DNA of 64,000 bases from Streptomyces filipinensis (GTDB taxonomy: Bacteria > Actinomycetota > Actinomycetes > Streptomycetales > Streptomycetaceae). Both the position numbers and the translations under genes were made by a program. The stretch spans positions 62,001 to 126,000 of the forward strand of contig NZ_BMTD01000006.1 of the NCBI RefSeq assembly GCF_014649495.1, read 5' to 3'. Below are positions 14,120 through 22,068 of the stretch, piece after piece. A model generated the notes under the pieces. It worked only from the letters and a program-made list of their open reading frames with translations. It did no database searches and had not been told where the DNA came from. Numbering within the stretch: the first letter of the stretch is position 1; each line of letters begins with the position of its first letter.

Positions 14120-16168
14120 ATGGCTGAGCGCGACGCACAGCATCAGCTCGCTGAGCTGCTGGAACTTCAGCTCCGGGGCGGCTCGGACGCCGGCGGGGTG
14201 GGCAAGTACCTGCTGCACCGGGCCAAGCCGCACATCCCGCCGTGGCTCGGCTGGGTCGGGACCGGCCTGGCCGGGGTGCTGGGTCACCTGCGGTGGGCCG
14301 ACAGCGCACCGGCGGCCGTGGGCCTCACCCTTGGGTCGGTGGTGCTGACAGGTGCCACCTGGCTGATCGGCAAGAACACCAGCCAGCAGCGGCGCCTGCA
14401 CTCAGCCATCACCGTGGCCGCGGGCTCCGCCTGGCTGACTGCTGCCTGCCTGGCGGGCCCCACCGCGAATCCGGTCGGGGACCTGTACCTGATGGGCGGG
14501 CCCGCCCTGGCCCTGTCCTGGAACGTGCGCCTGGTCCTGCGGCACACCCCCGACGCGTCCGGCGAGAGCTCCGACAAGGGGCTGCTGGAGAAGGTGGGGC
14601 TGGCCAGGGCGCAGATCGGCAACGCCAAGGTGGAGCCGAACCGCGTCACGGCACCGGTCGCGCTGGAAGCCGGCACCCAGACCAACGACGACATGACCAA
14701 GGCACTGGGCAACATCGCATCCGCCCTGGACCTGCCGAAGTCCGCCGTCCGCTACACCCCGGACCCGGGCTCCGCACGGCGCGGGGAACTGGTCATCGTG
14801 CCCGAAGATATGCTGGCGGAAGTCGTCGAATGGGAAGGGCCGTCGAACCTGGGCGGTTCGATCGCTGGGCCGCTCGTCATCGGCCGGTACGACGACGGCG
14901 CCCTGCTGGTGATCTGGCTTCCGGGCGACCCGGAGGCGGGCCGTAACTCCACCCACGTCCTGGTGGCAGGCGGTACCGGGTCCGGCAAGGGCGACACGGC
15001 CCTGAACCTGCTGACAGAGATCCTGTCCCGCCGGGACGTGATTGTGTGGTTCTCCGACCCGAAGGCGTTCCAGGACTTCGCTGCCCTGCGCCCCGGGCTG
15101 GACTGGGGCGTCGAGGGCGGCACCCCGACCGAAGTCATGGTTGCGGCCGTCGAGGCCGCGATCCCGGCGCGTACGCGCTGGCTGGGTGCCCACGGCTACC
15201 GGCAGTGGGTGCCGGAGGCGGCGCAGGCACAGAACAGCCCTGAGCACACCTGCCGCCCGGACGGGCGGCCGTGCGGTTGTGAGGGGATGCCGTTCCTGGT
15301 GGCCTGGTTCGAGGAGGCCGCCAACACCCTGCGCGCGCTGGGCGACGACGCGTTCACTGGCATCGCGCAGGAAGCCCGTTCCGCCGGTATCTCGCTGATC
15401 GTGTCGCTACAGCGGCCGTCGTACGACCAGATGTCCACCTCCACCCGCGCCTCTCTGCCGTCGGTGATCGCGCTGGGCTGCGACGCACGCGACGAGGGGT
15501 TCTCGCTGCCGGACGAGGTCCTGGCCGCGGGCGCCCACCCCGGGGCGTGGGGCAACCGGCGTCCGGGCTACTGCTACGTCGTCTCGCCCGGCATCCCGGA
15601 GGACCGCTATCCCTCGCCGGGCCGTACCCGGCGCTTCACGCACCGGGCGGTGCCGGTCATGGAACTGCTCGCTACCTGGGCACAGCGCAACGGCGCCAAG
15701 GCCGACCCCGTCACCGCTGGCGCCGCCTCCAGCGTCGCCGGACGCGCCTACACCGGCCGGGCCGCGTCCGGCACCGAGCAGCCGACCGCCCTGCGGGCCG
15801 TCGAGCAGGAGGAGGACGACATGGAGCAGGGCGGCTTGCTGGTCGACCCGGAAGACCAGGGCATCGAGCCGGAGGCCGCCCTCCCCGCGCCGGAGGAGGG
15901 CGATGATGCCCCGATCTTCGGTCAGGAGACGGGACGCAAGCCGTCGCCGGAGGAGGCCCGGCGCCTGTTCGCGGACGCGCTGGCGGAGTTCGAGAGCGAG
16001 GGCCGGATGATCGTGGGCCCGAAGGACTTCACCGACTGGTGCGACCGGCACAACCTGTCCCGCTCCTGGGTGTCCCTGCGGCTGAAGGAGGCGGCGCAGG
16101 AGGGCCGGTTGGAGGCGACGAACACCACCGGCCGGTGGCGCATCGTCCCCGCCCTCACGGCCGCCTGA
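14120..16168 (+). CDS. traB: TraB-type FtsK/SpoIIIE conjugal DNA translocase
   Basis: A 682-residue hexameric motor that moves double-stranded DNA between mycelia, unlike relaxase-based systems. Residues about 35-140 hold three to four membrane helices. The ATPase domain has a Walker A motif (GGTGSGKGD, residues 284-292) and an acidic Walker B-like segment (FLVAWFEEA, about 391-399), followed by a sensor-like SLQRPSYDQM. A winged-helix domain closes the protein (residues about 610-680, FTDWCDRHNLSRSWVSLRLKEA). It corresponds to the FtsK gamma domain that reads short DNA motifs. The candidate target is the GACCCGGT repeat block at 12.6 kb. It is the core of the transfer operon. Confidence 0.9.
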   Translation: MAERDAQHQLAELLELQLRGGSDAGGVGKYLLHRAKPHIPPWLGWVGTGLAGVLGHLRWADSAPAAVGLTLGSVVLTGATWLIGKNTSQQRRLHSAITVAAGSAWLTAACLAGPTANPVGDLYLMGGPALALSWNVRLVLRHTPDASGESSDKGLLEKVGLARAQIGNAKVEPNRVTAPVALEAGTQTNDDMTKALGNIASALDLPKSAVRYTPDPGSARRGELVIVPEDMLAEVVEWEGPSNLGGSIAGPLVIGRYDDGALLVIWLPGDPEAGRNSTHVLVAGGTGSGKGDTALNLLTEILSRRDVIVWFSDPKAFQDFAALRPGLDWGVEGGTPTEVMVAAVEAAIPARTRWLGAHGYRQWVPEAAQAQNSPEHTCRPDGRPCGCEGMPFLVAWFEEAANTLRALGDDAFTGIAQEARSAGISLIVSLQRPSYDQMSTSTRASLPSVIALGCDARDEGFSLPDEVLAAGAHPGAWGNRRPGYCYVVSPGIPEDRYPSPGRTRRFTHRAVPVMELLATWAQRNGAKADPVTAGAASSVAGRAYTGRAASGTEQPTALRAVEQEEDDMEQGGLLVDPEDQGIEPEAALPAPEEGDDAPIFGQETGRKPSPEEARRLFADALAEFESEGRMIVGPKDFTDWCDRHNLSRSWVSLRLKEAAQEGRLEATNTTGRWRIVPALTAA

Positions 16169-16173
16169 CGCCC

Positions 16174-16277
16174 GTAACGCGTTACGCCCGCCTAACACCC
16201 AAACCCCTAGGCAGGCACGCGTGTTACCCGCCCTAACAGCGGCCGGTGACGCGGCCTAACACCTGCTCGTAACACCC
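16174..16277. repeat. Cluster of TAAC motifs after traB
   Basis: GTAACGCGTTAC (16174-16185, a perfect palindrome) is followed by TAACA or GTTAC motifs near 16193, 16223, 16234, 16257 and 16269, in both orientations, within about 100 bases. Most are followed by a C-rich tail. The stretch is non-coding. It may be a second binding region for an element regulator or for transfer or replication proteins. Confidence 0.45.
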
Positions 16278-16281
16278 TCTC

Positions 16282-16317
16282 GCGGGCCCGCGTTCACCCC
16301 TGGTGACGCGGGCCCGC
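16282..16317 (+). terminator. GC-rich hairpin between traB and the spd-like gene
   Basis: Perfect 11-bp arms (GCGGGCCCGCG at 16282-16292, CGCGGGCCCGC at 16307-16317) with a 14-base loop lie 23 bp before the next start codon. There is no T-tract. It could be a terminator for traB or a brake on translation of the next gene. Confidence 0.55.
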
Positions 16318-16339
16318 GGCCGTCCCGAAGGGAGTCCCC

Positions 16340-16795
16340 GTGAGCCACCCCGAGCGGCCCGCGGCCGTCGAGATCCACCACCCCCAGCCGGTCACCGTGC
16401 ACCCACCCACCGCGCCCTTCGTACCGGTGCTGCCGGGCCCACCGCCGGCCGTGCAGAGCGTCGTCCTGCCGGACGGCCGCGTCGTCACCGGCTACACCCT
16501 CACCTCCGCGCCCGCCCCGGCGCCGGTCGACACGCGGCCGGCCGTCTCGCGAACAGCGGTGAACATCGCGCTCGGGGGCATCGGGTTTGCCGCGGTGTGC
16601 GGCGGCCTGTTCCTGCTCACCTCGTTCATCGCCGCCCTGACCGCTTTCATCACCCAGCTCATCATCCTGGCCGCCGTCATCTTCGGCGGATGGATCGCCG
16701 TGCAGATCTTCGGCGCCACCGGCCACCACGACCGCGGCGGGACCACGGTCAACATCCGCAAGGCCGTCATCAAGCGCAACCACTTCCACGGCTGA
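16340..16795 (+). CDS. Spd-like spread membrane protein
   Basis: A 151-residue protein. The first 70 residues are Pro/His/Val-rich. Two membrane helices follow (residues about 76-97 and 103-122, IALGGIGFAAVCGG and FITQLIILAAVIFGG), and the tail is basic (NIRKAVIKRNHFHG). Small two-helix proteins downstream of traB in Streptomyces plasmids are Spd proteins, needed for spread of the transferred DNA within the recipient mycelium and hence for pock size. Start: GTG behind GAAGGGAG. The gene is spaced 15 bp from the next small gene. Confidence 0.65.
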   Translation: MSHPERPAAVEIHHPQPVTVHPPTAPFVPVLPGPPPAVQSVVLPDGRVVTGYTLTSAPAPAPVDTRPAVSRTAVNIALGGIGFAAVCGGLFLLTSFIAALTAFITQLIILAAVIFGGWIAVQIFGATGHHDRGGTTVNIRKAVIKRNHFHG

Positions 16796-16810
16796 CCCGA
16801 GAGGAGCGCC

Positions 16811-16981
16811 GTGTTCGAGATCCGCGTCATCTGCGACCGAGCCGACACCGCCTGCATCGGCCACACCCTGGCCGCCGCGTTCGTCACCGGCCCGACACGC
16901 CAGTGCCCCACCCGCGACGGCAAGCGGGTGCGCCTGTACTTCACCGCCGACCACCAGCCCACGACACCCGAAAGCGAGTGA
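16811..16981 (+). CDS. 56-residue transfer-region protein
   Basis: A short gene with a GTG start behind GAGAGGAG, Streptomyces codon bias throughout, and a TGA 4 bp before the ssb start. The protein begins VFEIRVICDRADTACIGHTL and ends in a charged tail (TADHQPTTPESE). It is compact, with three strand-like segments and two Cys, and has no membrane helix. The tight packing between the spd-like gene and ssb makes it very likely real. Proteins of this size at this position are usually called mobile-element transfer proteins, with no known activity. Confidence 0.6.
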   Translation: MFEIRVICDRADTACIGHTLAAAFVTGPTRQCPTRDGKRVRLYFTADHQPTTPESE

Positions 16982-16985
16982 TCAC

Positions 16986-17453
16986 ATGTCGTTCGGAGAG
17001 ACCCCGATCACCCTCGTCGGCAACCTGACCGACGACCCGGAACTGAAGTTCACCGAGGGCGGTGCCGCGCTCGCGAAGTTCACCATCGCCGTCACCCCTC
17101 GCAGCTTCGACCGCGCGTCGAACCAGTGGAAGGACGGCACCACCGCGTTCTACCGCTGCGCTGCCTGGCGCACCCTCGCCGAACACGTCGCAGAGTCCCT
17201 GGGCAAGGGATCCCGCGTGGTGGCCATGGGCCGGATGCGACAGCACGACTGGGCCACCGACACCGGCGAGAAACGCTCGATGCTCGCCGTCGAGGTCGAC
17301 GACATCGGCGCGTCCGTCCGCTTCACCACCGTGACCATCAACGGCAAGCGGCCCGCCCAGAAGGGCCAAGCCGGTGACGACCCGTGGGTCGCGACCAACG
17401 CCCCCGCCACCGGCGGGGCCAGCGGGGCGGAGGGCATCGAACCGCCGTTCTAG
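16986..17453 (+). CDS. ssb: Single-stranded DNA-binding protein
   Basis: A 155-residue SSB. The OB fold covers residues 1-110 (PITLVGNLTDDPELKFTEGG, then ALAKFTIAV, and FYRCAAWRTLAEHVAESLGKG). The short Gly/Ala linker ends in GIEPPF, a weak version of the acidic DDxPF tip that recruits replication proteins. The chromosome encodes its own SSB elsewhere, so this copy probably serves element replication or protects transferred DNA. It is followed by the first copy of the duplicated hairpin leader. Confidence 0.9.
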   Translation: MSFGETPITLVGNLTDDPELKFTEGGAALAKFTIAVTPRSFDRASNQWKDGTTAFYRCAAWRTLAEHVAESLGKGSRVVAMGRMRQHDWATDTGEKRSMLAVEVDDIGASVRFTTVTINGKRPAQKGQAGDDPWVATNAPATGGASGAEGIEPPF

Positions 17454-17457
17454 AGAT

Positions 17458-17528
17458 GCCCGGGGCGGCCATCGCTCGCCAAAGTCCGTGGCCGCCCCGG
17501 CTCCCTTGTCCTGACCACACAACAGGAG
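17458..17528 (+). repeat. Duplicated hairpin leader, copy 1 (upstream of the methyltransferase)
   Basis: A 71-base stretch nearly identical to 18962-19033; a core of 44 bases (17476-17519) is exact. It contains a 12-bp hairpin (CCGGGGCGGCCA at 17460-17471, TGGCCGCCCCGG at 17489-17500) and ends in AACAGGAG, the ribosome site of the next gene. It thus acts as terminator plus leader. Confidence 0.8.
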
Positions 17529-17535
17529 CTGCTAC

Positions 17536-18957
17536 GTGCTGACCCTGACCGATCTGTTCTGCGGCGCCGGCGGATCCTCCACCGGCGCCGTCGCCGTGCC
17601 TGGCGTGCGGGTGCGGATGGCTGCCAACCACGCCCGCCACGCGGTCGACACTCACCAGGCCAACCACCCCGACACCGACCACGACTGCGCGGACGTCTCA
17701 CAGGTCGACCCGCGCCGCTACCCGACGACGGACATCCTGTGGGCGTCTCCGGAGTGCACCAACCACTCCATCGCCAAGGGGCGGCGCCGGGGCCACGGCG
17801 AGCACACCGATGGCCTGTTCGCCGCTTCCGGCGCTGACGAAGCGGCGATACGTTCGCGGGCGACGATGCACGACGTGCCGCGCTTCGCCGAGGTCCACCG
17901 CTACCGGGCGATCATCGTGGAGAACGTGGTGGACGCCTACTGGTGGGGCCCCGAGCAGGCGCCCGGCGCGGCGTTCTCCGCGTGGCTGTCCGCCCTGCAC
18001 GCCTGGGGATACGAGCACCGCATCGTGTGGATGAACTCCATGCATGCCGCCGCCTACGGTCCGCCCGCCCCGCAGTCGAGGGACCGGATGTATGTGGTGC
18101 TGTGGCGCAAGGGCGAGCGCATCCCCGACTTCGACAAGTGGACCCGCCCGCAGGCCGACTGCCCCGTCCACGGCCGTATCCGGCCCATTCAGGGCTTCAA
18201 GAGGCCGGACCGGCGTTGGGGCCGGTACGGCAAGCGTGCCCAGTACGTGTGGCGCTGCCCGCGGGTGGAGTGCCGTAACCAGGTGGTGGAGCCGGCCGTG
18301 CGCCCGGCTGCGGAGGTCATCGACTGGAACCTTCCCGCGCAGAGCATCGGTGAGCGCAAACGACCCCTGGCCGCGGACACGTTGCGCCGCATCCGGGCCG
18401 GGTTCACCGCGTTCGCCGAACCGGTCGCCGTGCCGGTGGAGGGCCGCGACGGCAAGCGCGCCGCACCCGTCTCGGCTCCACTGCGGACAGTCACGACCCG
18501 GAACGAAACCGGGCTCGCCCTGCCGCCGTACATGGTGGAACTGCGCGGTGGCGGCTCCTCGCACCGCGCCATCACCCAGCCGCTGGCGACGGTGACCGCT
18601 GGTGGCAACCACCACGGCATCGTCACCGCTCCCGACCTGGTGGTGCCGTACTACAGCAACTCAGCCGCCCGCCCGGCCAGCTGGCCGCTGCCCACCGTGA
18701 CCACCGTCGACCGGCACGGCGCCCTGTACGGCGGGACCGTCAGCACGGTGGAGGAGTGCCGGTTCCGAATGCTGGAGCCGCACGAGTACGCCGCCGCGAT
18801 GGCCTTCCCCGACGGCTACAAGCTGCTCGCCAGCGACAAGCGCACCCGCGTGCTCATGCTCGGCAACGCCGTCACCCCACCCGCCGCACGCGACCTGGTC
18901 GCCATGGTCACCGAAGCCATCACCGGCGAGGAACTCCCCCTCGCGCACGGCCAGTAG
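17536..18957 (+). CDS. DNA C5 cytosine methyltransferase, atypical motif IV
   Basis: A 473-residue methyltransferase. Motif I is DLFCGAGGSSTG (residues 6-17), motif VI VENVVD (about 128), motif VIII QSRDRMYV (about 180), and motif X the C-terminal LMLGNAVTPPAARDL. Motif IV reads ASPECTNHS instead of the usual PPCQ, with a residue between Pro and the catalytic Cys, a form seen in actinophage methylases. A cysteine-rich insert (CPVHGR and CPRVECR, residues about 198-252) looks like a zinc finger. The recognition region has three PLxTVT units (PLRTVTTRNE, PLATVTAGGN, PLPTVTTVDR). No cognate endonuclease is nearby, so it may protect the element from host restriction. It is flanked by two copies of the same leader. 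Confidence 0.85.
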   Translation: MLTLTDLFCGAGGSSTGAVAVPGVRVRMAANHARHAVDTHQANHPDTDHDCADVSQVDPRRYPTTDILWASPECTNHSIAKGRRRGHGEHTDGLFAASGADEAAIRSRATMHDVPRFAEVHRYRAIIVENVVDAYWWGPEQAPGAAFSAWLSALHAWGYEHRIVWMNSMHAAAYGPPAPQSRDRMYVVLWRKGERIPDFDKWTRPQADCPVHGRIRPIQGFKRPDRRWGRYGKRAQYVWRCPRVECRNQVVEPAVRPAAEVIDWNLPAQSIGERKRPLAADTLRRIRAGFTAFAEPVAVPVEGRDGKRAAPVSAPLRTVTTRNETGLALPPYMVELRGGGSSHRAITQPLATVTAGGNHHGIVTAPDLVVPYYSNSAARPASWPLPTVTTVDRHGALYGGTVSTVEECRFRMLEPHEYAAAMAFPDGYKLLASDKRTRVLMLGNAVTPPAARDLVAMVTEAITGEELPLAHGQ

Positions 18958-18961
18958 AAGC

Positions 18962-19033
18962 GCCCGGGGCAGCCACCGTCTCGCCAAAGTCCGTGGCCGC
19001 CCCGGCTCCCTTGTCCTGACCACAGAACAGGAG
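18962..19033 (+). repeat. Duplicated hairpin leader, copy 2 (upstream of the prim-pol)
   Basis: Second copy of the 17458-17528 leader. 44 exact bases at 18981-19024 are followed by GAACAGGAG, the ribosome site of the prim-pol gene. The hairpin here has one mismatch. The two copies frame the methyltransferase gene as direct repeats. Confidence 0.8.
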
Positions 19034-19043
19034 AACCACCAGC

Positions 19044-19955
19044 ATGCACCAACCCACCCCAGCGGCGCTGCTCTCCGCCGCTCTGGCCGCCGCCGCTCGC
19101 GGCTGGCACGTCCACCCGCTCCGCCCCGGCGGCAAGGCCCCCGCGCTGCACGGCGAGCACGCCTGCCCGCATAGCGGCCCGTGCGCCGGCGGCCACGTGA
19201 AGTGGGAGCAGCGCGCCACCACCGACCCCGACCGCATCCGCGCCGCCTGGACGACGGGCCCCTACAACGTCGGCATCGCCACCGGCCCGTCCGGCCTGGT
19301 CGTCATCGACCTGGACGTCCCCAAGCAGAACGGGAAGAACAGTTCGGACGCGCCTTGCGGCGCGACATCCTTTTCGGCGCTCTGCGAGCGCGCCGGACAG
19401 CCATGGCCGACCACCTACACGGTGCGGACGCCCAGCGGCGGCATGCACCTGTACTTCACGGTGGGGCCCGGCACCCAGCTGCACAACAGCGCCCGCACCC
19501 TCGCCCCGTACGTCGACACCCGCGCATGGGGCGGCAACGTCGTCGCGGCGGGCAGCATCACCCCCCAGGGCGTCTACGAGGCCATCAACCGGTGCCCGGT
19601 GACGGAACTGCCCACGTGGCTGATGCGGGAGCTACAGCGCCCCGCCCCCGCCCCCGTGACCGTCGCGCCGCTCATCGTTCCCGGGGCGGCCACCCGCCGA
19701 GCCACGGTCGCCCTGGAACGCGAGACCGCTGCCGTCCGGGGCACCGGACAGGGCGGCCGGAACAACCGGCTGCTGGAGGGCGCCCGCGCCCTGGGTCGGT
19801 TCGTCGCATGGGGCGAGATCCCGCGGGACGTGGTGGAGGAGGCTTTTCAGGCGGCCGGCGAGGCGGCCGGACTCGCACCGGGCGAGTGCCGGGCCACCAT
19901 CCGCAGCGCCCTGGACTGGTCGATTCGCACCTGCCGGCCCAGGGACGCCGCATGA
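19044..19955 (+). CDS. Bifunctional primase/polymerase (prim-pol)
   Basis: A 303-residue archaeo-eukaryotic-primase-fold protein. The catalytic acidic motif is VVIDLDVPK (residues about 88-96), and the second motif is TPSGGMHLYF (about 128-138). A later WGGNVVAAGS matches the third conserved element. The C-terminal 90 residues contain NNRLLEGARALGRFV, a helical cap typical of PriCT-like tails. Prim-pol proteins start replication in one major AICE class. Its stop overlaps the next gene (ATGA), and the ATPase follows, forming a replication module. Confidence 0.88.
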   Translation: MHQPTPAALLSAALAAAARGWHVHPLRPGGKAPALHGEHACPHSGPCAGGHVKWEQRATTDPDRIRAAWTTGPYNVGIATGPSGLVVIDLDVPKQNGKNSSDAPCGATSFSALCERAGQPWPTTYTVRTPSGGMHLYFTVGPGTQLHNSARTLAPYVDTRAWGGNVVAAGSITPQGVYEAINRCPVTELPTWLMRELQRPAPAPVTVAPLIVPGAATRRATVALERETAAVRGTGQGGRNNRLLEGARALGRFVAWGEIPRDVVEEAFQAAGEAAGLAPGECRATIRSALDWSIRTCRPRDAA

Positions 19956-20368
19956 CCCCCCGCCCTGAAAAGCCCACCGCACCCACGTCCGAGCGCTTGC
20001 GCCCGGCTGGTCACGGCGCCGACGGAGGCCGTGGCACGAAGAGCGACGGCCGACAGGCCGTCCTTTCAGCTCTTCGTTCTGGCCCGCACCCGACCGGCCA
20101 CGCCCGCCCCGACGGCGAGGATCCGACGCCGGACCGGCCGGGGATCCGCATCTACGCCCCGCCCTTCTATCGCCACCACTACGACGGCGCGCGCTGGTCC
20201 AAGCGCTACGGCGACACCCCCACGGCCGCCTACGCCTGCCCCTGCGGCCAGACCGGCACGGCCCGCGGCCGGGACGACGTGGCCGCCCTGGTGACCGACT
20301 ACGCCGCTCACAAGCACTTCTGCACCGGCACGCCTGTCACGCACACCGAAAGGAGGAACGCCGCATGA
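19952..20368 (+). CDS. Small zinc-binding protein in the replication module
   Basis: A 138-residue protein. The N-terminal half is low-complexity and charged. The C-terminal half has IRIYAPPFYRHHYDGARWSK and a Cys/His set (CPCGQTG, HKHFC) that forms a likely zinc finger. The gene is coupled by ATGA overlaps to the prim-pol before it and to the ATPase after it, so it is expressed in fixed ratio with both. A role as a replisome adaptor or primase accessory is plausible but not shown. Confidence 0.65.
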   Translation: MTPRPEKPTAPTSERLRPAGHGADGGRGTKSDGRQAVLSALRSGPHPTGHARPDGEDPTPDRPGIRIYAPPFYRHHYDGARWSKRYGDTPTAAYACPCGQTGTARGRDDVAALVTDYAAHKHFCTGTPVTHTERRNAA

Positions 20369-21621
20369 CCAACACCAACGGGTCCGCCCCGTTCATCGAC
20401 GGCGCCGCCCTGCTCGATGAGGTCGAAGCGTTCCACCGCCGCTTCAACATCTTCCCCACCGAGGCCGCGTACGTGGCCGTGACGCTGTGGGACGCGCACG
20501 CGCACCTGATCGACGCCTTCGACGGCACTGCCCGCCTCGCGTTCCTCTCGCCCGAGCCGGGGTCGGGCAAGTCCCGCGCGCTGGAGATCGTGGAGACGCT
20601 CACCCCGCGTGCGGTCACTACAGTCAACGCGTCCGCCAACGCCCTGTTCCGGCTGGTGGAGGCCGACGGTGGAACCCCGACGCTGCTCTTCGATGAGATC
20701 GACACCGTGTTCGGGCCCAAGGCCGGGGGCAACGAAGAGGTCCGCGGGTTCCTGAACTCCGGCTACCGGCGCGGCGCGAAGTCCCTGCGCTGCGTCGGGG
20801 ACGGCTCGAACCAGTCCACCGAGTGGTTCTCCTCGTTCTGCGCCGTCGCCATGGCCGGACTCGGCTCCCTGCCGGACACGATCCTGACTCGCTCGGTCAT
20901 CATCCGGATGCGCAAGAAGGCCCCCAACGAGAAGGCCGAACCGTACCGCCGGCGCGTCCACGAGAAGCAGGGCCACGCCCTGCGTGACCGGCTCGCCGAG
21001 TGGGCCGCCACCGTGCACGACCAGGTAGCCGAAGCCTGGCCCGAGATGCCCGACGGAGTTTCCGACCGGCCTGCCGACGTGTGGGAACCCCTGCTCGCCG
21101 TCGCCGACGCGGCCGGCGGCCACTGGCCCGAGCGCGCCCGCGCCGCCTGCGTCGAACTCATCAAGGCCGCCCAGGACGGCGACGAAGCCTCCCTCGGGGT
21201 CCGCCTGCTGACCGACCTGCGCGACAAGGTGTTCTGCGGCGCCGACCGCATGCCCACCGCCGCCATCCTCGAAGTCCTCCACCGGCTCGATGACGCCCCC
21301 TGGGCCGACCTGAACGACGACGGCAAACCCCTCACCGCCCGCGGCCTGTCCAAGCTGCTCAGCCAGTACGTCCGCCCCGACAACACCCCCATCCGCCCCC
21401 GCGGCATCCGGGTCGGCAGCGGAACCCCCAAGGGCTACTACGCCGAGGATCTGACCGACGCCTGGGCCCGCTACTGCCCCCCACCCCCCGAGAAGTCCGC
21501 AACATCCGCAACAGCCGCAACACCGCAGGTCAACGGGGGTGAATCCGTGGCGGAAGACCCCGACGAAAGCCGCCACACGTCTGCGGAAGCCGACACACGC
21601 CCGCTGCGCGCCGTCGGCTGA
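20365..21621 (+). CDS. DUF3631-type replication ATPase
   Basis: A 418-residue P-loop ATPase. Walker A is PEPGSGKS (residues about 63-70) and Walker B is LLFDEID (about 107-113). The DUF3631 domain, found in plasmid and AICE replication proteins next to prim-pol, follows with conserved RGFLNSGYRRG and ILTRSVIIRM. The last 60 residues are low-complexity and overlap three tandem 9-bp repeats (CCGCAACA core) that continue into the non-coding region. A helicase or loader function at the element origin is the likely role. Start: ATG overlapping the previous stop, behind AAAGGAGG. Confidence 0.85.
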   Translation: MTNTNGSAPFIDGAALLDEVEAFHRRFNIFPTEAAYVAVTLWDAHAHLIDAFDGTARLAFLSPEPGSGKSRALEIVETLTPRAVTTVNASANALFRLVEADGGTPTLLFDEIDTVFGPKAGGNEEVRGFLNSGYRRGAKSLRCVGDGSNQSTEWFSSFCAVAMAGLGSLPDTILTRSVIIRMRKKAPNEKAEPYRRRVHEKQGHALRDRLAEWAATVHDQVAEAWPEMPDGVSDRPADVWEPLLAVADAAGGHWPERARAACVELIKAAQDGDEASLGVRLLTDLRDKVFCGADRMPTAAILEVLHRLDDAPWADLNDDGKPLTARGLSKLLSQYVRPDNTPIRPRGIRVGSGTPKGYYAEDLTDAWARYCPPPPEKSATSATAATPQVNGGESVAEDPDESRHTSAEADTRPLRAVG

Positions 21622-21743
21622 CGCCCCCGGCTCCCACGGTGCCGCCGCGCCACCACGCGGCGGCACCTATCCGCAACACAACCGCCATCCGCCACAAATT
21701 CAAGCCGTTGACCAGCAATGTTGCGGCGTGGCGGATGTTGCGG
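21497..21743. repeat. Iteron-like CCGCAACA repeats, candidate replication origin
   Basis: CCGCAACA occurs at 21497, 21506 and 21515 (9-bp tandem) and again at 21671. The complement TGTTGCGG occurs at 21719 and 21736. Six exact copies fall within 250 bases covering the end of the ATPase gene and the gap before xis, which is locally less GC-rich (ACAAATTCAA). Iterons beside a replication gene are a typical origin layout. Confidence 0.6.
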
Positions 21744-21789
21744 ATTTCCAGAAGGGCTACGCAGCGAGCGACCTATGAGGGAGGAACCC

Positions 21790-22005
21790 ATGGATACGGC
21801 TGCTACCGCCTCTTCGGTACAGCGCCGTCTTCACAGCGTGGAAGCTGCGGCCGCGCTCATCGGGATCGGTCGTACCGCGACCTATGACGCGATCCGCCTC
21901 GGGCGCCTTCGCACCGTCCGTTGTGGCCGCCGGCGTCTGGTGCCCACCGAGTGGATCGACGAATACGTCGAACTTCTCAAGCGTGAGGCCGAGGCCTCCG
22001 CTTGA
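21790..22005 (+). CDS. xis: Excisionase (helix-turn-helix, MerR-like fold)
   Basis: A 71-residue DNA-binding protein that directs the integrase toward excision. The winged-helix motif VEAAAALIGIGRTATYDAI (residues about 17-35), followed by GRLRTVRCGRRRLVPTEWID, is the classic excisionase domain. The ATG at 21790 is preceded by GGGAGGAA; a second in-frame ATG at 21775 lacks a good site. It is 63 bp upstream of int, with a hairpin between them that may lower int expression relative to xis. Confidence 0.88.
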   Translation: MDTAATASSVQRRLHSVEAAAALIGIGRTATYDAIRLGRLRTVRCGRRRLVPTEWIDEYVELLKREAEASA

Positions 22006-22020
22006 CCGCAGCCGCAACGA

Positions 22021-22046
22021 AGGGCCGCGCCTCCGAGCGCGGCCCT
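22021..22046 (+). terminator. Hairpin between xis and int
   Basis: Perfect 10-bp arms (AGGGCCGCGC at 22021-22030, GCGCGGCCCT at 22037-22046) with a 6-base loop, followed by GCTCCTTTT. This is a good intrinsic terminator, so int may depend on read-through or its own promoter. Confidence 0.75.
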
Positions 22047-22068
22047 GCTCCTTTTGGGAGGGAAGACA

